Shown in pieces: positions 42,122-53,146 of a stretch of DNA of 64,000 nt; position 1 is the stretch's first letter, and each line of letters starts with the position of its first letter. The position numbers and the translations under genes are program-made. The stretch is from Calonectria ilicicola (Eukaryota > Ascomycota > Sordariomycetes > Hypocreales > Nectriaceae): assembly GCA_020809705.1 (NCBI GenBank), contig CP085828.1, positions 3,596,001-3,660,000 on the forward strand. The letters are read 5' to 3'. The notes below the pieces were generated by a model that ran no database searches, was not told where the DNA came from, and saw nothing but the letters and a program-made list of their open reading frames with translations.

Positions 42122-45100
42122 ATGAAGATAAGGAGTTGGGATCGGTTGGGGAGCCGGCCCGAGTTATGTTGGTCTCTTTTCACTATCAAAGACATTCTGT
42201 ACTTTCTGTGTTTCTACAAGTTGATAACGAGTTAGGACATATTTTTAGGGATATATTTGCTTCTGATCGAAGTTGGGACCTTGGTTGGAACAATAATTTG
42301 GTAGAAATATCTAGATGTTCTTAGGGGCCATGACTCCTCGGCTATCATCGCGTTTATTAAGACAATGCCACGAGCCCTAGCGGCCATTCAAACGGGTCCT
42401 GGGTTTTTCGTTGGACGAAGTCAAGTGGTGGTAAGCCTTGATAAGAGCAGCGGCCCGTCCCGCTCCCTCGGAGCCGGCAGGAGGACTTGAGATGACGAGA
42501 GGGACATGATGGATGGTTAAAGCAACCAGTAACGAGGTAATGGATGTGTCACCGAGAAAAAAAAAAAGCTCTCCCTGGCGCCTTGGTACTTTCGTACACC
42601 GCAACGTGATCGTATCTTCTATATTACTTGTTGGCTTAGATTATCTTTCGTGATGTTTCCTCACGACTCAAGACAGTTTCATTCTTGGAGAAAAATTTGA
42701 AAACAATGCAACCCTCTGACCGCATTTTTGAAAGTGGCATCATGTTCAGATACTGTGTAAGAATACCCGGACAATTCGTGTCTAGAGACTGAGACTCTGA
42801 GCTGACCGCCGGTTCATTGTTATGGTGCGTAGCATAAAGGCAACTTCGGCTCGGAGCACATCCTGTTGTCGGCAATTATTAAATAAATGTATGAAATGAT
42901 AGAGTCTCTTGCCGAGCTTAGGCAGGGGAACCCGCTCTCTCGGCTACTTTCCGACCGTTACGGACAAGTCCAAAATGGGTTGTAAGTCGGCACTGGGATT
43001 AGATATGGGTTGAATCTGGGGCATGCATGTGGCTGAAAGCTTGAGATGCACAGAACTAAGAACCAAGGAGCTGAACCGGCCCGCTATGTGGTCCCGGAGG
43101 ATCTATCCGTACGACCCCGGGCCGGGCGACGGAGATCACCGCCGAAAGCTTGCCCGAAGTCTATGGCGATGGGGCAGCAATGGGATATGGCTGTGTGATT
43201 TGGACAGCACAATGATAATCATTGACTGTGCACTTTGGAGGTCACCGCCGGAAAAGTCGTCTGCCGGGAACAAAGTGCAACATGAACGCATCACAAACCT
43301 AGTCACCGAATGTACATGTTTGGGTATGATTAGGAGAATACGGAGGCATGGAATGCTCGACATGTGCAACATGACGGGTGATGCTTCGGAGATGCGAGGA
43401 ATTACGTCGGTAAGCGTTGATGAAGCCGAGATCAGATATAGACAAGCGTGGGGAAAATTTGAGTGGCGGCGGCAAGTAAAGTAAGACGTGGGGGATTGCC
43501 AATCAAGGCCGAGTGGTTGTGTTTTGCGTGTGAGACAAGCAAAGATGGTGTCGCAATTGATGGTGACATTGAGGCCAGCGGCGATGACGGGAGCAAGGTG
43601 TAGAGTCGGTGAAGGACTGGGGTTATCCCTTTAGTCGATCTGCATGTCGAAAAAGAAGGTACTACGCATCTTTTTCCATTATGAGCAACCTTTGAACAAG
43701 CGCTTGCATGTCATTGTTGTGGTGGAGGCGGCAGTCCGTGTCAACTGCCTAGACCTAGACGCAGGGTTGGGAGCCAAGCCAGGGAGGATCGTCGTGGAAA
43801 TCGCGGGGTCTGGGGGCCGTGGAGCCCAACTAAGACCATGCCTAACTCGTTTGACTTACTCCATAGTGGCTTGAATAGTGAGGAAAGGTGACACAAGTGC
43901 TATGACTAGAAATGGCGCCGAAGAAGCATACGTAAGTGGCTAGTAGGACATGCACTGTAATAATTCTTGGGATATCATAGTTTTGTCTGAAAGCGGGCAG
44001 CAACACGAAGCAGACCTCATCTCAGTGTTGACAATGTCCGTTTCCATTCGACCGTGAATTCGCATAGCCGAAGGGAATCAAGATGCCGAAGCGGTAAGAA
44101 ATGTCAGATGAGATTTCCGGCAAAGAACCGGGGGGTTGAATAGGCGGCCGTGTTTTCTTTTTCCTTATTATGGGGAAGTGGCATGTTTTGGTGTGTGTGG
44201 TTTTCTAGGCGTCTGCGCCTAAAGGGGGGTCTAGCAACCACACATATGTCGTGTCCGGCAGCACAAGCTGTGCGCCTGCATATCCGCGCCTGGAACAGTA
44301 ATGCGGGGGTAGATTCAAGGGAAGGGTGGCAAGACGGAAAGTGACCGAGTGTGACAATTTTGGGTGTTGCATTTCCTGCACACCATTCTGTCTGTCATTC
44401 CCTTGCGTGTAGAAAACAAGAAAAAAAATTAAAAAAAAATTATTTGGTTAGGTGCACTGAGAATTCCTGTCTCATGTGGGCTGCGCGTATTTGGCTGAGA
44501 CGGGATAAGATAATTACACGGCCTAGATGGGACAGTGGTGCGATGACAGAGGTCCAAGTGACGGATGCTCAGGCCTTGCTGCTCTGTTGTTTTGCTGTGG
44601 TACAGAAAAACTGGCCATTTCTAGGGGATGGACCCTCTTGTGAGGTCATGGTGGTGAGACGGCAGACGGGCAGACGACAGATCACAGGCCACCTGCACCC
44701 CCGCCGAGTGGCATGTGCGTTTTGCGTTTTGTACCTGCCGCCAGGGCTCCCCCGTTTCGTGTCGTGTGTGCCTGCTGTGTGAGATTTCCCGGCTGGTCAC
44801 AATGCTAATAGTATTATTACCCGCCAGCCTTTGGAATTTGGGCTTGTCAGAAGGTGTTGTCAGTATCTTTTCCTCCCTTCAACTATGTGTCCTCCTCTGT
44901 CACAACCCACTCTCGTAATACCTTTACACATGGAGCACAGCAGCATGCACAGCGGCGACTAAGCCGGATTAGTGACTGCTCATCACGAAACGGCATCTAA
45001 ATCAAGTTACCCTGCCCGGTGCCGTCGGCTTCCGCCCTAAGCTTTCCCGGCCTGAGCTTCCATCGTTCTGCCTCTGCCTCCGCATCCACAGCACAGCAAC

Positions 45101-45644
45101 AAAATGGTGCCACACCACCCACCTCACGGAGATGCTTCCCCACACCTACAGGCCGAGAGACCTAGAGACTGGAGACTAGAGACTGGAGACTAGAGACTGG
45201 AGACCTAGACACTGTGATTGATTTGCACAACCAGCGCACGCGCTTGCACCGCATCCCGCTGGGATCTTCACTCCCATGGTCGCACTCACGCCCCCGCCCC
45301 ACACTGGCTGCTGCTCCCCCCGGTCACCCCATACTCTTGTCCATCAGAGCCCACACCCGTAGCCCACACCCGACGCCTGCATCATCGCCCAGCGCCGCCC
45401 TCCAAAGGTGGTTCGATTTGCCGGCCATGCACCGGGACCTCTCGGCTGCTGCTGCTCAACTTATAACCGCTTCGCCCCCCTTCCCCGTTCAGGGTCTTGA
45501 AGGTCCAGTTAAGAATATACTGTGCAAGCTTGTCCAAGACGACTCTATTCAATCCATCAACACCAGCTCGAGACTCAAAATCCCCCATTGAGATACTCTC
45601 TTACACACCTCTCTCCCATACTTCTTTCCCCTCAAACCGCCAGA
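42122..45644. other. 3.5-kb stretch without a supported gene
   Basis: Longest gene-free interval in the window. Chance frames on the plus strand (43023-43484, 44351-44782) start with ATG or GTG but show no domain, no codon bias I can see and no splice partners. It may hold a non-coding transcript or a long regulatory region. Confidence 0.45.
45163..45204 (+). repeat. 14-bp tandem repeat, three perfect copies
   Basis: Unit TAGAGACTGGAGAC repeated at 45163-45176, 45177-45190 and 45191-45204, about 440 bp upstream of the next start codon. Confidence 0.9.
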
Positions 45645-46080
45645 ATGAACCGTGTCGCTCGACAGTCTTTCTCCACTGCCGCCCGAGTCCACCCTAACAT
45701 TGTCCCCCACTTACGACCCCGAAGGAAAATGCGTTTTGGCTGGTAAGCTTCCCCAACAACTTAATCCATTACATTACATCCATCCCTCCCGGGCTCGTTC
45801 GCAACTTGTCCCAAACATACACCTCAAGAGGAAAATGAACGCCAAGACTCTGACCACTCTCAAAAACAGGCTCAAACCTGTCGCCGGTGTCGTCGTCGTT
45901 GGCTACGGCGTCAAGACCTACCTCGACATGGCTCAGCAGCGACGCCAGGCCCAGATCGAGTACATGGAGCGTGAGCACGCCGCTCAGAGACAGCAGAATG
46001 AGATGCTCATGGAAATGTATGGAGACCGATCCAGCCTCGACGAGCTTGAAAAGGCCATCAAATTCTACGAGAAGCGATAA
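45645..46080 (+). CDS. Small single-pass protein, probably mitochondrial
   Basis: Two exons, 45645-45742 and 45831-46080, 115 residues. Intron 88 nt (GTAAGC donor, CAAGAG acceptor), chosen because acceptor 45828 would create TGA at the junction while 45830 continues in frame. The first exon encodes a strong mitochondrial presequence (MNRVARQSFSTAARVHPNIVPHL). The second has one membrane helix (VAGVVVVGYGVKTYLDM) followed by a Gln/Met/Glu-rich coiled helix ending LDELEKAIKFYEKR. An 81-residue product from the ATG at 45835 is also possible. I do not recognise the family; size and layout recall small inner-membrane accessory subunits. A (CA)n run lies in the 3' UTR at 46108-46124. Confidence 0.68.
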
Positions 46081-47602
46081 GTGAATCCACAACATCAATC
46101 GAAAAAGACACACACACACACACATCGACAACCAAACTGTACCGATGGCTTGTCTTTTTTGACGGACATTTGTTTTTTTCCTCGGAGAAGCATTGGCGCA
46201 TCATTTTCGGAACATCAATAGCGGCGATACGAAGATGACATGGTCATCATACTTGTTTGCATGGGTCAACGGCGTTAATCATTGGAATACCACGCTACGG
46301 AGCATTACTTATTGTGTTGGAACACGGAACATTGCTTCTAAGCACCTGGTGATGCAAGCATCTGAGCATCGACATTTGGCATCGAAAACGACGACATGGA
46401 CAGCATTCATCCGCCCTCGCCGCATCAACTCTGATGGCGCACTACTCAATCTTCACCAACACATCATTATTTTTTCTTTTCATTTGTCCACCCTTCCCGG
46501 GTCTTTTCTCATCCGGTCAACGTCTTGCAAGCTCGGCCCTCCGTCCTTGCTCCGCCAGCCTGGTGGCGTAGACCGAGGTCTTCTCGCCGAAACCTGCACA
46601 AAATACGCCAGGGACCGATTACACATGCCGACGCCACGGGCGGGGACCCACACCCGTTGCCCATCTTAGCCGGCGCCCCAGCCCGAAGCGAAGGCACGTG
46701 ACGCTCGGTCACCCGGTGATTGAAGTCCAGTTTGTTGTCGGAAGCACGGTTCCGCCGCCGCAAGCAGTTGTCCCCGAGCATTTTTCGAGGGACGAAGATT
46801 CTCGGGAGCTATTTGGTTTCTGCTATTTAACCATTACGTAGCTGGCTGAAAAAGCCGGGCGGGTTGGAAGCTCGCGTCGGGATGAATACCCGCGGCTACT
46901 GTTTAAACCCCAAAGGTCTTGGTAGATTAGACAAGAGACACCCATTTGCGTGGGCGTCTTGGTACAGGCCACGAGTGTGTGACAGCTTCGTGCCTGGTTC
47001 CATAGACATGAATAAAACAGTTTCAAGAATTTTAGCCTCCACGCCCCTTCTCCACTCAACCGTGATATGCGAACGCCGGGGAAGCAAGGAATTGGAGCGA
47101 ATTATGCCTTCTCAGTGTTCCTCGGGCAGGCCAATTGAGCCATTCCGCCGTTTCCTTCGGCTAAGCCATTAAACTATTGCCGAGATGCGGCCTCTGGGAG
47201 GAAGATCCATGCTCTGAATCTAGATTCCAGGAGTTGCCAGAGACCAGGGGTGAAGAGTGGATTCGGTTCTGGTCTTGAGATAAGATCTGGTCTATCATTT
47301 CATCAGGACTTGAATTTCCCCGTGATCCACCGGTTTGCTGGCTAGACTTAAGACGCTAAATGAAGTAGCCAGATCTTCGAAGCAGGCAGCTCATCATTCC
47401 TCCAAAAATGCAACCGCCGAATTACGCATGTTTTCCTGATGAGTGGTGAAATATTACTTTCAAATACCAGTTATGGCCAATCGCTAAAAGAAAAAAAAAA
47501 GAAAAAATAGAGACCAATTGTTCCCCCAGAAAGTACCCTTGCGAGCTCCTTATATCACCGGCTCCAAGCATGTCCTTATTAGTATTTGAATGAGATCCCA
47601 CT
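46081..47602. other. Convergent gene-free stretch
   Basis: 1,522 bases between facing stops. Starts with a (CA)n microsatellite (46108-46124). No gene supported. Confidence 0.5.
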
Positions 47603-48493
47603 TCATGGGCCCTTCAACTCCTTCCGCCGGAGCTTCGATCCCTGTAATTGATCCAGTTTGGAAGCGAATCCTCTCGAAACATGCCCCACGAATCGCGGCC
47701 GGTCCACGAGCTCCTCCATGCAGGCATTCCAGGCCTTGTAGCTCACGCCCTCGCAAAAGTATAAGATCATGGTGTTCCCCAGCTCTGCCTGTGCCGCGTG
47801 GCCGGGGTCTAGAGCTTCATATGCGTCGGCAAAGTCTCGCATGAGCGTCTTCTGGAGGCCGTCGTCTATCCCGGTGCGAAATAGGGCCCTGTGGCCATCG
47901 CTAATGGCTGTTTTGATGCACTTCTCGGTAAAGACGGCCATGTCTGTGCTCAGAAACCGATCGCACAGCTTATAGACCTCGACAAAGTCCCGCAAGGGTG
48001 TTTTGGGGGCCGATGCCTCGGGGTTTTCTGCCGGAGGGGGCGGCGTGTGGGGGACAATGGTTGACCGGCTATAGGCTAGGCCAATGTACAGAGCCAAGTA
48101 TCGTGGATCAACTTCGTCGTCGAACTGGACTACGCCCTTGTTGGCCTCTTGGAACTGACCATTGAAGCATCCCTGAAAGTACTCGGAGTGCTTGATGAGG
48201 ATGCTCTTGGAAACCTGAAACGTCTCGTTGCGCGCCCTGAGTTCGACTAGCTGATCATCACTGGAGATGCAGCACACGTTAGCACTTTCTGTCGTTATAC
48301 AAAGGGCAATATTCCCAAGAGGCAAGGGGGAGTGGGGAGGGAGACGTGACGACATAGGGCAGCGGGAAAAAAGCGAGGACGCATACTTGACGAGCCACGC
48401 GGTGCGATGATCTGATAGGAGAAGCGACTGCGTCGTTTGGTCCTCTGAGGCCGGGACCCGTGGATTCCGAGGTCTTTTTCTTTGAGGAGGCAT
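47603..48493 (-). CDS. BTB/POZ-domain protein
   Basis: Two exons on the minus strand, 48493-48387 and 48260-47603, 254 residues. The 126-nt intron (GTATGC donor, TGCTAAC branch, TCCAG acceptor) happens to lack in-frame stops, but splicing is preferred because it gives the continuous start of a BTB domain: LVNDDQLVELRARNETFQVSKSILIKHSEYFQGCFNGQF. The BTB domain covers about residues 35-130. The rest is helical (FVEVYKLCDRFLSTDMAVFTEKCI), the usual layout of small fungal BTB proteins. These often dimerise or serve as Cul3 adaptors, but no partner domain is present here. Basic N-terminus (MPPQRKRPRNPRV). Confidence 0.82.
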   Translation of the reverse strand: MPPQRKRPRNPRVPASEDQTTQSLLLSDHRTAWLVKYASSLFSRCPMSSRLPPHSPLPLGNIALCITTESANVCCISSDDQLVELRARNETFQVSKSILIKHSEYFQGCFNGQFQEANKGVVQFDDEVDPRYLALYIGLAYSRSTIVPHTPPPPAENPEASAPKTPLRDFVEVYKLCDRFLSTDMAVFTEKCIKTAISDGHRALFRTGIDDGLQKTLMRDFADAYEALDPGHAAQAELGNTMILYFCEGVSYKAWNACMEELVDRPRFVGHVSRGFASKLDQLQGSKLRRKELKGP

Positions 48494-48907
48494 GGTTTAG
48501 TTGATGGCGAGATGTGCTGGTGTGCAGCGAGGTCTATGTTCAAGACGAAGAAGAGAAGGTGCAGGCAGTTGTTAGGAACTGGCAGCCAGTGCGCCCTGCC
48601 ACCACACCAACCCAGTGTTGGGTGCATGAAGAGAAATAACTGTGATTGCGCGTGGATCCGCTCAACACAAGTCGTTGAGTAAGTTGAGAAAACAATAGAA
48701 GCAAGTCTATGTGATTCACAACGGCCTCGATTGCGTGATGCAAGTTTGCACAATCTTCTATTTTCGCTACAACAGTGGAAACCCCCAGTCGCAAACATCT
48801 CGTGTTCCCGTTTCGCCCATGAAAAATGCAGACGCCGCTCTCTAAACTACCGCTCTCCCAATATATCCGGCTAGGGGTATCAGTACAACTTGGAGAAATC
48901 AATATGC
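48494..48907. other. Upstream region of the BTB gene
   Basis: 414 bases between the BTB start and the stop of the next minus-strand gene. Nothing recognisable. Confidence 0.55.
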
Positions 48908-49902
48908 TCACCGCGCTTTCACTTTGCGAATCACCACTCTATCACCATCCAGCTCCCATCCCACGCCGTCATTGTCCTTCAAGTCCTTCCATTTAGTATC
49001 CGTTGCCATTTCCAGAAACTCCAGGTCCACTCCTAAATATGTCCGGCCAAAGCACTTCAACGCATGCAGTCGGATGTCGGCCTCAGCCCATTCTAGAAGC
49101 TTGGCGCGGTGCCGGTCCACGTCTCTCCTGACACGTTGGAATAGAATGTAGTTGTCATGGGTCAACGCATCCAACGCGGCATCCAACTTGGGGTCCTTGA
49201 TCTTGTATGAGTTTCTGATGGAAAAGGCTTCTGCCAGCTCCCTGCGCCGGCACGCGGTGTCTAGGATTAGATAGCCCACGACCTCCTGGACTTCTATGGA
49301 CGTCAGAGGATGGAGAGGCAGAATATATCGGAGCAGGTGTAGGATGGCAGGGTGGTACGACTCGGGGTGTTTGACCAAAACCGAGAGGCGAATGCAGAAG
49401 AGGTAGGCCTGGATAGCAAAGTCGTCGGCACGTTTGGAGGCCACAATGCCTTCCCTCAGCTTCCGTAAAGCCATCATGACATCCGAGAGCGGCTTGGTGT
49501 TATCGGGGCTCTGGAGTGCGGCAGCCGATGGCTCCCTCGATGAATCTGGGGCTGCTAGCGGGGCCTTGTCTGGAGCGCTGATTTCGAGCGAAGAAAACCT
49601 CCGGAGCAATTCATCACGCTCGCCGGCGTCTGAGCAAAACGTCATGTACCGTTCCATGATTTTGGTGTAGTACTTTTCCTGGGTCTTGAAGTCGAGCAGC
49701 CTAGTTCACAATTGTCAACGGTGAACCCCATTAAATAGCCAAAGACTTGACTGCTGTCTCCATTTGACTATTCGCCGGTGTTTGCGTACCTAGTGTCACC
49801 TTTGGAAGGGAGGCCCATGCTCTGCAATGGATCCTGTTCGACAGGTTTAAGCCTCCCCCAGGGACCCGACGGGGCCCTTCCCCGTCCACCTTTGCCGGGC
49901 AT
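48908..49902 (-). CDS. CSN8/PSMD8/eIF3k-type helical protein
   Basis: Two exons on the minus strand, 49902-49790 and 49700-48908, 301 residues. Intron 89 nt (GTACGC donor, AACTAG acceptor), rebuilding DTRLLDFKTQEKYYTKIMERYMTFCSD. The N-terminus is basic and Gly-rich (MPGKGGRGRAPSGPWGRLK). The core is all-helical (AIQAYLFCIRLSVLVKHPESYHPAILHLLRYILP; EVVGYLILDTACRRRELAEAFSIRNSYKI), and the tail ends in a winged-helix-like strand pair (VGWELDGDRVVIRKVK). This is the pattern of CSN8/PSMD8/eIF3k (SAC3/GANP-related) proteins. It is not clearly proteasome Rpn12, COP9 subunit 8 or eIF3k itself; a function in mRNA or PCI complexes is a guess. Confidence 0.72.
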
Positions 49903-50526
49903 CTTGTTACTTCTTTGGCATGCCACGGGTCCCCTTGGATTGAAGTTGGTGAGAAGCCTCGTCACGGCAGTTGTGGCCTGGCTGACTTTGGATAGGGAAG
50001 GAGGTTGAATGTTTATGAGGGAATGTTGCCAGCTATGGTGGGGTAGTGGGGAACAACTTTTGGGGGAGCACCCCACCATGCCATCATTGGCGCGCTGGAC
50101 CTGCCGCAACACCATGCGTCATTGGGTTCAACCATGAATCACAATCCAAGCGCATAGTCATGTTCTAAAAAAAAAAAAAAAGAAGGGGGAGAGTTTGGGG
50201 GCAATACGATGCCAAGCATGTGCATTTATAGTGGAGAAGTTACCAAAGAAGGAAAAAAGGGACTTTTGGAAGTACGAAAATCGGAACGTTTGTTATAACA
50301 GGTTGGCTGTTTTATTTTGCCCTCATTGCAGCACCAAGCCATTTCTCGTACCCTCGTTGACCGACAATTAGTTATCTACCCAGACAAGAAATAGCGCGCT
50401 TTGCTTCCATTCTTAGGGTATCATTATTATGGGGCAATTGCCTGCGCATCCCTTCCATCACCAACACCTTACACCTCTCAGTTCACAATGTATAGTTTAC
50501 ATGACAATGTTAGCTTCGCCTCAGTA
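49903..50526. other. Upstream region of the CSN8-like gene
   Basis: 624 bases, upstream of the CSN8-like gene and downstream of the sphingoid base kinase. A poly-A tract at about 50167-50182. No gene. Confidence 0.55.
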
Positions 50527-52226
50527 TTAAGCATGGATGCGATCCACAGCTGTCACTTTGTCCCAATCAGCGGGACCTTCCGCCTCATACTTGCCAGCCT
50601 TCGAAATAACCCGTCCGAGTGCCTGGTGAATCTCTGCTTGAATTGGCCCAAAGGGAATTCGTTCACCATCAATGCTGATACAGCCACTCTTCTGGTTGCG
50701 AGGGATAATTCTGTAGGCGGAGATCTTTTTATAGCTCACATGGGGGTTGTCGAAGAATTTGTTAGATTCCACCTGGAGCATTACCTTTGAAGCCGTCGCA
50801 GGAGAAAGGTCGCCATCGATGGTGACCAGGTCCATACAACCGTCGGAAATTAGCGAGGCGGAGAAGAAGTTAGCGTCCGGCGCCATATATGCCATCTATG
50901 AAAACAACAACTGTCAGCGTCAACAAGAAATTGGGTTTCAACTAAGACTTACATTTCCTGCATAGAAGATTCCTATCTTATCATTTGGAACGAGCTCCCA
51001 CCCCTCAGGAAGGGGATCTTGAACGGTGCCGTACCGGAGTTCCGGTAGTCCGGGTTCATCATTATCGACATCGCCGTTTACCAACTTGGGGAGACTCGTA
51101 CTGCTTGCATGCCGTTTATAATGAGCCTTGACATCGGACTTTTCTTCGATTTCGACTTTCACGGCCAGGTCACAAGGATAGCATGTGCGCTTGAAAATGC
51201 GCGTCACGACACCATATTCGAAGCGGGCACTGCCCATCCATCGAAGGTGCTCAGTGTCAAGATCGCTCTCAGCAATAATTCCCAACGTCTGGGACAAAAA
51301 TGATAGGATTCTAGTCTCGCCGTGGGTCACGGACGCAAGATCCATAGGCGTCACATAGCCTTTCGCAATGGCTAGAGCGGCAAACGAGGCACGATGGGAC
51401 CCGTACAGATTGCAAGAAAAGGCATTGCCTGAACCACAGGGGATGTGACTCACGGCGATGGTTGAAAGCGCATGACGAGCATCAGGGCGGTTTCCCAGTC
51501 CATTAAAAATTTCGTGAGGTGTTCCGTCCCCAGAGCATGCCGTAATCGTGTCATACTTGGACAAATCAACCTTTTCAACGAGCTCGGTTGCTTCACCGCC
51601 GCGAGTTAGGACCACGACGTCCAATGGCATCCTGGCCGCATCAAAAATGGGCTTGGCCTCGTCATTCCATAGACGCATAGCACCGCCGGGTCCGGAGTTA
51701 GGGTTGATCAAGATATATGCACGTTTCTGGGCTTTCGCTTCTCCGTAGGCTCTAGCAAGCAGTGTATCCACAAAGGTCTTGGTGGACGATTCATCGTCAG
51801 TGAAAGCAACTGTAAAGGTCCATTTCTTCGGTTTGATCTGAGATTTCGATACACGCTGAGCATAGTCAACAGTGATGACGTTATCAACAACTTCTACCCA
51901 AAGGATATTGTGGTACGAGATGGACTGTTTTTTGGGGGTTGCTAAGAAATTTTTTCAAGTAAGCCCTTTGTGCTAACCAAGGCTATAAACACTCCAATTT
52001 TGTGTCTGCCAAGGGATATCTTACCAGAACCGAACGGCACACATGAGCTTCGCGTAGCTTTGCTAGTTGCAAGGTCTGGTCATGATTAGCCTTCCTCTCC
52101 AGGGCTTGCAGGGGTGCCTCCGAGGGATCCGGGCATACCATCAAGTTCCAGATTATCAGCCCCAATTGTCAGAGTCTTCTTGTCCTCGAGGTGGAGGCGC
52201 ATGCCAGTTCCGGTCTCAGCAACCAT
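50527..52226 (-). CDS. Sphingoid long-chain base kinase (Lcb4/Lcb5 type)
   Basis: Four exons on the minus strand: 52226-52139, 52075-52025, 51941-50953 and 50895-50527, 498 residues. Introns are 63, 83 and 57 nt. The diacylglycerol-kinase-like catalytic domain has nucleotide-binding NPNSGPGG (126-133), catalytic SGDGTPHEIFNGL (from 183) and PCGSGNAFS. The C-terminal lobe ends CISIDGERIPFGPIQAEIHQ, the family's closing motif. It phosphorylates dihydro-/phytosphingosine to the 1-phosphate. The ceramidase at 6.6-7.9 kb would release its substrate, so two consecutive steps of sphingolipid turnover occur in this window. Exon 2 (17 codons) is small and easily missed. Confidence 0.92.
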
Positions 52227-53146
52227 GATTGCGTTGCCTGAGATTGATTAAGTAGTGAGGATTTGCTGTGAACAAGTGAAGGTCCAAACAAGGGATCGAC
52301 TGGCGTGGGCCCCCTGAGAAAGCGGGTTCGGGGTAAGGCTAGTTAGGTACCACTGTGTGCAGGTCCAAGCCAAGCTAAGAAGCTTTGACTTCCAGAAGGT
52401 GGGTTCAGTCCAGGTGTGAGTGATGACACCTTGGAGACGACGCGAGAGAGTAAACGCGTGTGGAACAGATAATGTGCCAAAAAGGGAACGGCTGGAAAAC
52501 TGGCAGACAGTATTAAGTGACCGGTACAAAAGCCCAGAGCGAAATGGAAACCCGCCGACGAGCAAAACCTGTGATACAGGCCACGGAGAGTGAACAGAAA
52601 AATGTCCGAGACACACAAATCTCAAGAAGAAAAGGAGGAAGACTCGCAAGCTTGCTCGGGATTTACTCTGTTTGCTCGCTGACGAGGCGACAGGGGTTGC
52701 GCGCCTCGCACCGAGTCCGTTGGAGACAAGGAGTCCGCGGGGAACCGACCGGAGACCATGGGTGACTCGGCGGCCCAGGCCTAAACGCCTAGCGCTATAA
52801 CGTTATATGCTAGGCGAACAAAGACAGCCACAGTGATGCGAATCACGCCGGTCCCTAGACCAAGTCACTTTAACAATGCATTCCACAAAGCTATATAAGA
52901 AAATTGGCGATGTGCTTTTTCTGCGTTCTACAATGGGTGCTCGACTTTTCCACACGTCCCAAAACTCCGAGTCACGCGTCCGCTCAAGGAAATTCATGCG
53001 CCAGTCTGCCACCCTATCTAGAACCCACATCTCACTCTACATTTTGTGTGCCCGTTCCCTGACCTGCTCCACATATACGTGCCCATTTTCCGTTGACCAT
53101 CATGCCCTACCGTGATGCCCATCTCATTTCTTCATGATCCGGTCCT
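52227..53146. other. Upstream region of the sphingoid base kinase
   Basis: 920 bases between two minus-strand genes. No supported gene. Confidence 0.55.

Noticed and set aside
43023..43484. 153-codon ATG-started frame in the 3.5-kb gap
   Set aside because: No recognisable motif or conserved feature; length is within chance for this interval.
48261..48386. Unspliced 296-codon reading of the BTB gene
   Set aside because: The extra segment has canonical donor, TGCTAAC branch and acceptor, and removing it restores the BTB start.
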